Positions 39,756-50,620 of a stretch of 64,000 bases of DNA are shown in pieces. How positions within the stretch are numbered: position 1 is the first letter of the stretch; each line of letters opens with the position of its first letter. The stretch lies in contig CP075493.1 of assembly GCA_021613535.1 (NCBI GenBank), forward strand, positions 5,704,001-5,768,000, given 5' to 3'. This DNA comes from Adineta vaga. Taxonomy: Eukaryota; Rotifera. The notes beneath the pieces were generated by a model, which saw only the letters and a program-made list of their open reading frames with translations, made no database searches and was not told the origin of the DNA. The position numbers and the translations under genes are program-made.

Positions 39756-40199
39756 ATGTCTTTTATCAACAATAAATTCAGATGTCGTATAACATGGATT
39801 GTATTTCTTTTCGCTGCTATACAAATAGCTCAAGCCGTTTCAAGTTTTACTGATGTTCCACGTAAGTTTTGTAGAAACTCAAACGTTAAAATCTTTGACA
39901 TTTATTTTCCTATTTCTAGCACCACCAATACGTCCAGAACGGTTTCATTCTCGTGAAGAACTCAGACGTTATTTACAACAAGTAGAATTTGATTTGTTTT
40001 TTATTCTTATTTTCTCGAAATAATCGTTCTTTTTTTTTAGGTACACGAATACTATGCGATTATTGGTCGACCACGTTTTGGTCGTACTCTTATGAGACGA
40101 TATCTTGATCCGCTTGACATACATCTCTTTTATAAATTCGATAACAACGGTGACAATTCAATATCTGACGAGGAATTTTACAATCTAGTTGGAAACTAA
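39756..40199 (+). CDS. NPF: Neuropeptide F precursor with EF-hand-like C-terminal part
   Basis: Three exons: 39756-39861, 39920-39981, 40041-40199; 108 aa. Signal peptide: basic N region, then WIVFLFAAIQIAQAVS. The mature peptide follows with NPY/NPF-family landmarks: PPPIRPERF, ELRRYLQQVHEYYAIIGRPRF, then Gly-Arg, giving an expected RPRF-amide. An MRR dibasic site lies four residues later. The remaining C-terminal portion, normally an unconserved flanking peptide, contains FYKFDNNGDNSISDEEF, which fits a 12-residue EF-hand loop (Asp1, Asn3, Asp5, Ile8, Glu12). An extra exon-like piece at about 40294-40340 (after a TCTATAG acceptor) reads DEDSCHSDYDQCC and could be an alternative end. NPFs act through NPY-type GPCRs on feeding and behaviour. 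Confidence 0.9.
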
Positions 40200-41819
40200 A
40201 ATCAATCGTGTATGTGGAGTATTACACTTGATATTTAAAAGATGCGAAAATATTTTCATTTTTTATTGTTCTTTTCTTTTTCATCTATAGATGAAGACAG
40301 TTGTCATTCCGATTATGATCAATGTTGTTTTCAAAAAGTGAACGTTTCTTCTCTTGTTCATAAATCTTCTATATGATTTCTTTATCTATCATCTGACATA
40401 CAAATACAATAAAATTGACCGTTCCGGAATTATTATCAATATAAATACGACATCACAAAAATATCGTTTTTTCTTAATCTCGCTAACTTTACTTGAATTT
40501 AGAGGTATCTCGAATACATTACTATGAAATATTGACTTGAAAATCTTTTCCATTCTACTATTTTATATAGTTCATCGATGACGTAAATCAAATTTTTCAA
40601 AACTATGTTTACGTCATTGAAGTTAATCTGGAAAAAAAAGCTTAATTTCATTTTTTTTATCAAGATTTCATTACCTCCAAATCGGATTTTATTTCTATCT
40701 AACTCCAATCGTTCCGTATTACGACTATAATCTTTCATCCGATAAAAGATAAGGTTTAAAATTAAAAAACACTTAATAATGTCAAAACAGAATTTATTGA
40801 GAACAAACAATCCTATGAAACTTTTCTTCTCCTTTGAAAATCATATATATATAACGAAAACATGTATACTTACGATTTAATCATAGGCGTTTGTCGATAT
40901 TTATACACTAGAAAATTTTACATACACACACACACATAGAAATCTAAATGAAAAAGTCAAATTCAGTATTTTGCGTAAAATACTCTGATAAAAAAAACAA
41001 TCAACTCTACTGCCCTTCTTTTCTAATGCGACAAATAATTCACTGCATGATATGTAGTGCAATCGCACTCTATCGAATGTTTTTCAACTATACACATCGA
41101 TTGCATTGTCTAGATTAAATAGCATTACACTTGTCACAAGTTTAACATGAAAAACACATTTAGTTGAATTCACAGCTGTTTACAATTAAGTATTCGTCTA
41201 TGTTCTTCTCTCCTGCTGTTTGTTGATCAATGGATAGAAAACAAAATTTTCATGGTTAGAAAAAATGACTCGAAATCATGCAAGTAGTTTGGTTCAGTGT
41301 TCTACATAGAAAGTTTGAAGAACATTTTATAGTTAATTATTTTTCTTTCATTATGCTCGAAAGAACATTAGAGTAGCTAATCTCTTTACTACAAGAAACA
41401 CTGAACTTCATCAACATGAAATAAAAATAGATATAAGAAAGATTGTTTCTTTGATTTACTTTACCTCATATTGTAAGTAAACAAAATAATTGTCGCACTT
41501 CATTGCCCTTCTATAGTTGACAAATAGGTTCGTAGAAATACATATCAATATAGACAGCGTGTCCTTTTTTCTTATTTCTTCAATATTATTTAACAGTCTA
41601 ATTGATTGTTTTTGCGTTGATGTTAGGTGATACCAACCATTAGTTTACATTCAATGATGATTACTTCGAAAGATTAAATATTCATCTAGAGAGATACAAT
41701 CGATGTTTTATTCGAAAAAGGAAAGACGTGAAAGGATAGGATTTTCTATATTTGTTTTCGAAAAACAAATGCTATGTATATAAAAGAAAAAAGGTGTATA
41801 TGTTGATTAAAAGTTCATC
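40200..41819. other. Intergenic
   Basis: 1.6 kb, AT-rich; convergent 3' regions of NPF and COX5A. No gene recognised. Short (CA)n near 40921-40936. Confidence 0.5.
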
Positions 41820-42317
41820 CTACATATCATCGACCGATTTCAAAGCTAATTCAGGCTTATCATAACCCAAATCTTCTGGTGTTGAAACACCTAATTTGTC
41901 CAAAGTTGGACGAATTTCTTGTAGAATCCAAGGCCAAACTTGTTGAGAAACAGCATTCGATTTATAACGAATTGTTTCCAAATATCGAACAGCTAATGAA
42001 TGATCATTCACACGTCGACATGCTTGAAGACAAGCGGATATAATTTCTGGTTCAGGAATTAAATCCAAACGATTCATATGATTAATTCCTTGTCGAATAT
42101 CCCATCCTTAAATCAATAAATCAACATTCTTCCTTTCTCTTTTCCTAATAAAATTACCATCGATATTTGGACGTTCAAAATATGCTTTCCATCGTTGATC
42201 AAATTCTTCATCAGTTTCTTTTTTATGTGATGACATATTGCGTTGAATTGTCATCCACATAGGTCGTGTGGTTTTGTTTAGTGATTGGGTCAAAACAGAA
42301 CGAAATAGATGAGCCAT
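41820..42317 (-). CDS. COX5A: Cytochrome c oxidase subunit 5A
   Basis: Two exons on the minus strand, 42158-42317 and 41820-42106; 148 aa. Basic mitochondrial presequence of about 30 residues (MAHLFRSVLTQSLNKTTRP), then the COX5A domain: EEFDQRWKAYFERPNIDGW, DIRQGINHMNRLDLIPEPEI, LQACRRVNDHSLAVRYLETI and the C-terminal IRPTLDKLGVSTPEDLGYD. It is a nuclear-encoded matrix-side subunit of respiratory complex IV. The acceptor TTTTTTTAG ends directly at the ATG (AG at 42318-42319), leaving no 5' UTR, and the stop of the upstream Maelstrom-like gene is only 80 nt away on the same strand. This is the strongest spliced-leader/operon candidate in the window. Confidence 0.95.
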
Positions 42318-42319
42318 CT
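42318..42319 (-). promoter_or_regulatory. Acceptor AG abutting the COX5A start codon
   Basis: On the minus strand a TTTTTTTAG is followed at once by the ATG. With only 80 nt to the preceding stop codon there is no room for a conventional promoter plus 5' exon, so a trans-splice acceptor is likely. Confidence 0.6.
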
Positions 42320-42397
42320 AAAAAAATTCAATAGAACAAAGATTGATTTGAACAATCGATTATATAATTAAACAAAGAGAAAACGAAATGCAATGTA

Positions 42398-44039
42398 TTA
42401 TTCAAGATTGAGTTCTTCGATTTGTTGATCGATTGTTTGAAGAGCTTGAAGTAAAACTTGTTTGCGTTGATTTAAAATATTTCGTTGAATATCACTATGA
42501 TTATCTGCATTAGAAAGTAAACGTTGGAAGTTCTGTTGTTGTATTCGAGTAATTTCATCATTTGACTGATTGCTTGGAAAGTATGATGAAGCAAGAGAAT
42601 CACTTGTATTAGTGGGAGTATATTGATTTCGGTGAAACTTTTGAAGCTTTGTTGTAGTTCTAAGAAACAATACATATTTTATTATTAATTTTCGAAAAAT
42701 AACGTACTGTTTAAGTGCTGCTGATTGTTGATTTTGACGAGAATTCTCACTCGTTCGATTGGTGAATGATGAATTGGAATTATTGATAAATGAATTTGGA
42801 GACGATTTTCCTATCGTTGGTATAGATGATGCCGATTTTTCTGATATATATAATTGATTTAAAAACGATGAAATAAGTTTAGCTGCTCCATGACATCGTG
42901 TAACAGAACAATGACTTACACCGATGTGAGAATGATATGGACAACGTTGTTCAATTAAATATGAATATGAAGTATTTTCAAATGTGCGTTGAATATCATC
43001 ACGTGAAACACGATGTTTTCGTAATTCAGCTAGAATCATGATTAATGATTCAATACTTGCAAAATTAACGAGCCTTCTTTCTTTCGTTGATTTTCGTCCT
43101 ATATATCATCGGATAAAAAAACAATGAAATTAGTTTTCCTAATTTATCTAAATGTACCTTCGCCTTTTTCTTGTAACCAATCGAATAGTTTGCTAGTTTG
43201 TTCATATTCTACAGCAGGAAAGAAAATGCATGGTTTTGTCATTCGAAGATACCTTCGCCGTGTTCGATCATCAACATCATCATCATTATTATCAAGCATT
43301 TGACTGGATTGTTTGGTTATCGTAGGTACAAGAAAAGATTTCAATTCTTGATAAATCAATTTATAATTGTTTGTTGCTTCACCAAAATTTTTCACTGGAA
43401 TCTCATGTGTGTCTTTCGATTGCTCAAGGCATGATGACATATATCCAGTTGGAATCAATTCAGGTTGAATGAATTTTTGTCCATACATCGTTACTCCATC
43501 ATTTAAAGTATACTAAAACGAACATAGAAACAATGATTATCGATTTCTATTCAATAAATATTTCTTACACGTAAAATACACATTTCTGCCGGGATAAATT
43601 GTCCACCATCTTCTTCGTCAACTTTACAGAAGATTTGAAAATTGATTATATAAATTGGCATAGTTAATAATTCACTTTTATCCAATGGTAAATATTCACA
43701 TGCAAGAAAATTTCGTTCCAAACCAAAACGATCATAGTGTTGTTTTAATTCTTCACAGGGTATGTCACGTTTTTGAAGAATTTTATCAGTAGAAATGTCT
43801 TTTTTAGCTTTTGTATGTTGATGTGAAACTTTGGCTGATTCGGGATTATCTCGATAGTGAATACGCCATTCTTCATATTGATTTTTATAGATTTGCTTTT
43901 GCTCTTCTGGTAAAGCTTTCCAATCATCATAACATGCAGCAATAGCTTCGTTGATATTCATTCGATGACCACGAGAACGTTGACGACTCTGATATTCAAT
44001 GGCATAAAAATAAAAGGGTGATCGACTTGGCTTTGGCAT
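42398..44039 (-). CDS. MAEL: Maelstrom-family protein, copy 1
   Basis: Four exons on the minus strand: 43569-44039, 43158-43512, 42708-43098, 42398-42659; 492 aa. N-terminal HMG-box-like region: SPFYFYAIEYQSRQRSRG, then DDWKALPEEQKQIYKNQYEEW. The Maelstrom domain (RNase H-like fold, piRNA pathway, nuage) follows: FKVDEEDGG-type CKVDEEDGGQFIPAEMCILR, PELIPTGYMSS, KDTHEIPV, YQELKSFLVPT, then CPYHSHIGVSHC. Glu, His, His and Cys of the family's EHHC zinc set are visible. The C-terminal ~150 residues are Ser/Asn/Gln-rich and end in a Leu/Gln coiled coil. I chose ATG 44037-44039; an acceptor-like TTCTAG lies ~20 nt upstream. A second copy precedes it on the same strand, COX5A follows by 80 nt. Confidence 0.88.
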
Positions 44040-44356
44040 ACTTTTTTCGAACAAGAATCTAGAATTTCATACATATTTAGTTCATATATCAGAAACAAAG
44101 GCAACATTAGAGGAAAAGATTCTCGTTTCTTTTCCATTTTTTTTTCGTTCAAAATCATCGAAAACAATGAATTTATCATATCAAAATTTACACTGCAAAA
44201 AATAGACTGAAAGTTATACAAAAAGAGATTCTAGTAAACATGCATTCACATATAGAAAAAAACAAAGAAGAAGAAAGACATGGTAAGTTGAATGTAATTT
44301 CATAAATGACATGGGAGATATGTTTTTCATTCGATAAAGGAAAGAAGATTTACTTA

Positions 44357-46093
44357 TCACATTGGAAATCCAGGCACCGGAGGAATAAAATGAAGATGAG
44401 AACCACGACCAATACCATTAGTAAAAATTAAACTATTCGATTTGTTACTATCTATTGTAGATATCTGACTACTTGCTTTTCTTAAACCACGTCCAGTCAT
44501 AATATATTGATCTTCATCATCATTGTTATTATTATACAAAGAAGGTATTGGCCAACGACAATCGACTTCAATTGGTAATAATGTTCGTGGTTTGATTGGT
44601 TTCGATGACTAGAAATTAAGTTTATACAATCATATTGAACATTAAGAAATGAAAATCATCTACTTTATTTTCAATTGATAGAACACGAATTTGTTGTGTT
44701 ACTGAATTCGAAGGATTTGTCGATGATGATTGAATAAATATATTTGAACCTATTGCTTGTAATTTTTCTGTAGGTGGCTAAAGTAGATAAAGAAAAGATC
44801 AAAATTGATTTTCTTGATTTTATTTTACTTTCTGTTGTTCTATCTTTCGTATTTGTGTTAAACGACGTAAACCAACTTTATGTTTTTCAACATATGTTGA
44901 ACTAATTGAATCAATACCTGACGGTGTTGTTTCCACACTTATAGAATGTGCATCATGTATAGAAGTATTAACAATCGGCGCTCTAATGGAATTTTTATCC
45001 ATTGTTTTCGTTCGAGCATGTTCAGGTAAAGCTTGAATAAACCGTTCTCGAACGAATCCATCAAGAAAAAGACTAAAACCATGATTGATAGCACGACAAC
45101 AATATTGAATTGCTAATGAATCATGATAAACACATCGATCTCTAACTTGTAATGTATACACGGGTCGACGTAATTGTTCACGAACACTTTGATGTGCAAA
45201 ATCTCCAATACCAAGACGACGAAGAAGTGCAGCAACGAGAGCTTCAAAGGAACATATACGAAATGAAGATTTAACTGATTGTGTATCATCTTTGGAAACA
45301 AGCCATTCGAGAAGATACTTCGTTTGTGCACGATCAAATGCATTGCAAAAAATTATTATTGGCTCTGTAGTGGTTGAATCTAATGAAGATAAAAAGGAAT
45401 TTCAATATTGTTTAAAAGATTCTACTAACCACCAATTACTCGTCTGACCTCTTGCAATATATGTGAATAATTTCCATTGGCACCAATAAAATCAAAAGGT
45501 GGTATTTGATGTGTTTCACGCGAATGATCAATAGCTGTACCAGTATAACCTACTGGAAATTGTTCAGGTTTCATTATCGTATAATATTCTTGTTTAATAT
45601 GTTCTGAAAATGAATATTTCATAATAGCCATTTCAGCTGGATAATATTCTCCACCATCTTCATCATCAGTTCGACAGAAAATTTGAAAACTTACAAAAAG
45701 TAAATCTTGCTTGAATACGGTTAGAAGATTATCAGATAAATAGACATCCAAAAATTTATTTTCATTATTATTCTGTTCAAGAAATGATGCTTCTTCACTT
45801 GATGGTATCACTGGTGTAATAGCCTTTTCATTATTTAACATACGAGTTCGTTTATATTGTTTAGCTAAACTATAAAATAAACAATAGATCATTCATACGT
45901 CTGCACACGTTTTTCAAGCATACTCTTCATAAGGTTTTCTTTCGACAAGTGTCATCGAACGCCATTGTGGTAATAGAAGTAAAATTAAATCTTGAATATG
46001 CATTCGAGAATACGTCGGATACAATTTTCGATGTTCATCAGCTAAATAATAGATGCCTGTTCTATTCACATGTTGTTTTTTCTTCGGTGCCAT
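44357..46093 (-). CDS. MAEL: Maelstrom-family protein, copy 2
   Basis: Five exons on the minus strand: 45924-46093, 45430-45869, 44829-45379, 44664-44777, 44357-44608; 508 aa. HMG-box-like N terminus after a basic start (MAPKKKQHVN): YYLADEHRKLYPTYSR, LLPQWRSMTLVERKPYEDLA. Maelstrom domain: FQIFCRTDDEDGGEYYPAEM, YYTIMKPEQFPVGYTGTA, RETHQIPPFDFIG, IIIFCNAFDRAQTKYLLEWL, FRICSFEALVAALLRRLG and CVYHDSLAIQYCCRAI. The EHHC residues appear kept. The tail is polar with two RG-type spots (TGRGLRK, GIGRGSH), which in piRNA proteins can be methylated and bound by Tudor domains. Copies 1 and 2 share domain order but little sequence outside the motifs and have different intron positions in the C-terminal half, so the duplication is old. 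They are 317 nt apart. Confidence 0.88.
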
Positions 46094-46997
46094 TGTTCTT
46101 ATTTATATAAGCGATTAAATAGTTAATTATCTGTTTGTATTCAAAAAGAGATTGGATACCTTTAGTTTAGTGTTAATGGTAAAGTTTCGTTCCATTTGGT
46201 TGATTGTATAGATTGTAAAGTATGGAAAGATGAGTGATACTGAATGACCATTGATTGGAAAATGATCAATACCTTTCGTAAGTTTTATTTATGATAAAAA
46301 TGAAAATCTTATTTAAGATCAAGGCGAATGATGATGATCAACGAAATATTAAAGAAAATTATAAACTTTTTTGCTAATGAGAACAGATGGCGTTAACTAT
46401 TAGTCAATTATACGAAGATATCCGTATTATTTTTTTCAAGTGGAAAATATATTTGTAATAGCTATAGCAATTGACGAATGAATTACAATAGATTGTAGTA
46501 AAGTCAACTATCCGATAGTATTAAGAATAATCTCCGTGATTTTTCTTTTCAAATGCGCATCATCATCATTATCATAAGAATTGAATGACTCACCAATGAA
46601 AGAAGAAAGTTTATTACATCGATAGGGCATGAATTTAACAGTGGACTATTACCTATTGTCACACACAGATCGTTCTTGTTTACAGACATATGCTTTACAA
46701 AAAATACCACCTGGACCAATTCAATAGAACAAAATTTGCGTTGCCCATATTGAAATAACATATAATCCTTTTCAAATTTCTGTGAATATATTATTTTCAC
46801 AATATTTTACTGTTAATTGAAATATGCATGTAGGCATCATCCTTTATTTTTATGATCTACTAATCTAAATCTTTTTGATAATTTTCAAAGTCTGAAACGG
46901 TTATTATGACCTATAGTTCTTTTCATTCTTCCATAAGAATAAAATCTCCAGGTATATCTGGATAATTTCTAATGAAAAACAAAGATTCATTATTTAT
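46094..46997. other. Intergenic
   Basis: 0.9 kb upstream of Maelstrom copy 2 and downstream of the GPCR. One short ORF (46549-46800, minus) shows no protein-family features and is not called. Confidence 0.5.
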
Positions 46998-48269
46998 TTA
47001 TATCATAGGAACGTCATTATGACATTTCATTGACGAACGACAACATGGACAAATACAACGTAATAAAACATTGAATTTATAACGAAAAAATCGATTAAAT
47101 ATATAGAATAAAATCGGATTAAATGCAGTTGATGATAATGCTAATAAAATCGTTATAATAAAAAACAAACGATATTCATATAAATGATGTGATTGATTAA
47201 TCTGTGTATAAATAAAATTAATTTGTGTTGGTGAAAATGAAATAAAATAAAATACAGCAATAATAACTAACATAATCACTGCTCTTTTACGTGCGATATT
47301 TCCATGACTTGTTAGCGTTGTTAACACGTGTGTAAGAGAACGTGGTGATATTGTTGTTGATATAGTTACATTGACTGGTGATGGAATTGAAGAACTTAAT
47401 TTGAGATCAGAATATTGATGATGTGATTCAATTGTTTTCTTTTCTTGTACTTGTTGAATATGAGATTGAGCTTGAACAACACGATCAACCAAAAAGATTT
47501 TATAACAAATAATTATATAAATGATTGTCTAAAATATATAGGTTTAATATTATGAATTGTAAATAGCGAACTTACTTGTATGAATGCTGGTAGAAAGAAG
47601 AACAATATCGATTCGGTATATTTATAAAACATGGTTAAATGTGAATCTGTCCATTGATCTGATAAACCACAGATAAAATAATGTGAACGATTATAAAATG
47701 GATGTAATTTAAGTAAATAAAGGTTTGGTAGAGCTGTAAGAAAACCTATCAACCATATTAAAAGAATTATAAAGTAAAGACGTTTACGACGATTAATTTG
47801 CGAAAGTTTTGTTGGATATACTATAGCAATATATCTACAAGATAAATATAGAACATTTTTCTTAATGATGATAAATCATCAATTCATACCTTTCAATACT
47901 GATAACAAGTAATGTTTGTACACTAACATAACATCCTAATACTTGAACAAATCGAACTAGTTTACATAAGGATAAACCAAGATACCAAGCTGTTGGCCAA
48001 TGATGATCAAATGCGAATTGTAAAACATCAAATATATTAAAAATAAGAATTAATAGATCGGCACATGACATATTTACAAGAAGAAGATTTGTTGATGAAC
48101 GACGAATTTTTAATCGATTAGTTGTCATTGATAGTAGAACAAGACAATTACCAAATAAACCAATACCAATAATGGCAAGAAAGATAGTAACAAGAATTAG
48201 ACGAAGATAAGATGAATATTCAATTTCAAAATGAGTTAAGATTGTTTGATTCATAATGAATGTGTTCAT
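46998..48269 (-). CDS. Class A (rhodopsin-like) G-protein-coupled receptor
   Basis: Three exons on the minus strand: 47890-48269, 47576-47834, 46998-47528; 389 aa. Seven hydrophobic helices: TM1 with GNCLVLL, TM2 with LLVNMSCADLLIL (LxxAD-like), the TM3 cysteine in LSLCKLVRF and ERY in VISIERYIAIVYP, TM4 LLIWLIGFLTALP, an ECL2 Cys (FICGLS), TM5 ending in IIYIIICYKIF, a Ser/Thr-rich third loop, TM6 and TM7 with NPILFYIF, then a Cys-rich tail (LLRCICPCC) likely to be palmitoylated. This is a peptide-receptor-like pattern, without enough to name a ligand. TM6 reads YFISFSP where FxxCWxP is usual. The ATG at 48267-48269 is the first in frame after a stop; sequons NQT follow it. Confidence 0.88.
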
Positions 48270-49619
48270 AGATATCAAATGATGAAAATTAAGTGTAAAA
48301 AACGAAGAAAATCCAGACTAAAAATTGAGCGATATTATTTTCTTTCTTCTACGATTTTGAGCAAATGCAAAAAACAAAAGTTTTATAAAGATTAAGAATA
48401 ACAGACGTCTTTTCCAAATACTAGTCTTTGTATAATAAAGATTTCTCTTTCTACTAGAATTTTCTACTGTTAAACAAAACTCATCAAAGGAGGAAAGTCT
48501 TATGACGTATAAGTCATACGGATGAACAACTAAGAAGAATAGTATTACAACAGATAGCTTTATTCAACTTTAACGATGGAAAGAAGTGACGATGTAGAAA
48601 AACATCAGATTCTCTATGAAGAATGATCGAAATAACGAATAGGAAAGAAAACAAGATTTTTAGGCTAATGCATTGAAAATAAAATTATACAGATATGTTT
48701 GTTTTATCAAACAGTTTATCATAGATTTGTCACGTTAACACAATTAATAGGTTAAATGATGTTGATGGTTTCCAAGTAGAAAAGTTGAAAGAAAACAGAA
48801 AAAGAGAAGTGCTGCTTTCTAAACTTTTGAAAATAAACAGATGAATAATTACTCTTATCGATTATGTCCTTAAATGACGAAATGTACGAATTCATGATTT
48901 GCAACTACAAAATGTTCTTATCTGTTTCCTAACAAATACAACTTGTGCTTAGTCAAGAGGAGGATGAATTTATTCTAATCTTAGAAACATGAGACGTGAC
49001 TTTTTTCCAAAAGAAATTCAAGATATTTATCAAAGTCGTTTTGTTTCATTTGATAGAATTTCTAGCACTAATTAAACTTGATTATTTATTGTCAATATCT
49101 ACATGAACTCTTTGACATCTATTACAGTCATTTAACATATTCATGAATATCTATCTAGTTAGTTCCTATCTTTCAAAATATTCATCTAAGTGTAAGAAGA
49201 ATATATATTTACATCGAATAAAGAGATAACTTACTTATTCATTAACAAGTTCATTCACGGAAATAGTGCATCATCAAAACAGCTTTTGTCCTAGAAACAT
49301 GACTACTCATTATTTGTCACTATTATGTCGCTTGTTCTTTCTTCTTAATATTTCATAGAATGTCAGTCAGATTTTCATAGCACTCTAGGGTTTGTTTATT
49401 AAATAAATGTCTTATTTAATTCATACAATGCCTTGTGAATAACTAGAAGTCTGAATTGGCATATAACTACGATGTCAATTAGAAAAACATGCATGCTGTA
49501 AAGCGTGGACGAATAAGTCATTAGGGGTTAATTGTGTTGTTGGTTAAATTTTCAAGACTTTCATTTACATACTTCGTATCAAAGGAAAAACATTTATTGA
49601 TGAAAGAAAAAAAGAAATA
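48270..49619. other. Intergenic
   Basis: 1.35 kb between two minus-strand genes. No coding region recognised; AT-rich with many short homopolymers. Confidence 0.5.
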
Positions 49620-50529
49620 TTAGTTAGATTTATTTGTGAGACGAGCCATTCGTATGCTGCTTTGAAGCGCTCGATGTCGTAAAGCAAATTCTCTATCATG
49701 TAATTTACGTTCTTCGATAGCTTTCTTATCAATTGATTTGCACGCCGTTTGATTTTGTAAAGCTATTCGATAGAGAACATCGATGTTAGATGCTTTTTGT
49801 TGATCAAGTAATTTATTATATTGAAATCTTTGTGTACTTGGTGTTCCCATTGATGATGAAGAATTATATGAAGGCGATTCAAAAGAATAAGATTGTTGTT
49901 GTTGTTGTTGTTGATAGACAGGATTTGAATTATTGGTATATCCATCAAGCAGAGTGATTAATGGATTGTTTCGATGTTGAATAGTTGAACGTTTTTGAAC
50001 TGGTGTTGTTCGTGGGCGAAGTAAATGTTTAGTTTTATCTGCAAAAGGATCGGTAGATTTTTCGTGTTCATTATCAAGTAATAAAAGTAAAGGACGATTC
50101 GATTCACATGGAACTTCGTCTGGTGGAGATGTCGATCGTCCGCGACTGATTGAAATCAATTTCTCTTTCATTTTGATTGATTCTATGAAGAGTAAACAAT
50201 AAATATTCAACGAAATTATCATATCCGAGTCAAAAAAGATAATAGACAATCAAACCTATAAAATTTTTCGCTTCATCTTGTGCAATTTCATGAGCATGTG
50301 CTTGTCTCCATAATTGATAAGCCGGATTTGGTTTGATTACACGAACGACATTTTTGAAATGATATTTTAAACCTTGTTGTTCTCGATGTAATCGAGAAAG
50401 ATGAGTTTGTAAATCACCACGTAATGATTTGATATGAATTTGTAATCGACGATTTTCTAAACCATTCAAACGTATAGCTTGAATCTGACACGGACTCAAA
50501 ACAACTTCACCTTTTGTGCCTTTTTTCAT
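49620..50529 (-). CDS. Uncharacterised basic, Gln/Ser-rich protein
   Basis: Two exons on the minus strand, 50256-50529 and 49620-50182, with a 73-nt intron; 278 aa. The N-terminal 90 residues are basic and helical (AIRLNGLENRRLQIHIKSLR and SRLHREQQGLKYHF), like a short coiled coil, followed by NPAYQLWRQAHAHEIAQDEA. The second half is low in complexity: RGRSTSPPDE, a seven-Gln run after VYQ, Ser-rich runs, and a final charged helix AIEERKLHDREFALRHRALQ. No signal peptide or membrane segment. I do not recognise the family; cytoskeletal or ciliary roles are common for such layouts but nothing here proves that. It is divergently arranged with the channel gene, with starts about 90 nt apart. Confidence 0.75.
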
Positions 50530-50620
50530 TTTTGATCGTTGATTTCGTTTTCTCTTCTTTCATTTTTATTATATGAAAATTAAAAAGAAACCTAAAGTTG
50601 GCGCATTCAATCAATAGAAT

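Noticed and set aside
46549-46800. 83-codon minus-strand ORF between Maelstrom copy 2 and the GPCR
   Set aside because: No conserved motif, low-complexity start and end, no splice context.
39756-48269. NPF gene and GPCR as a ligand-receptor pair
   Set aside because: They are 7 kb apart with unrelated genes between; the receptor lacks features that would name it an NPY/NPF receptor.
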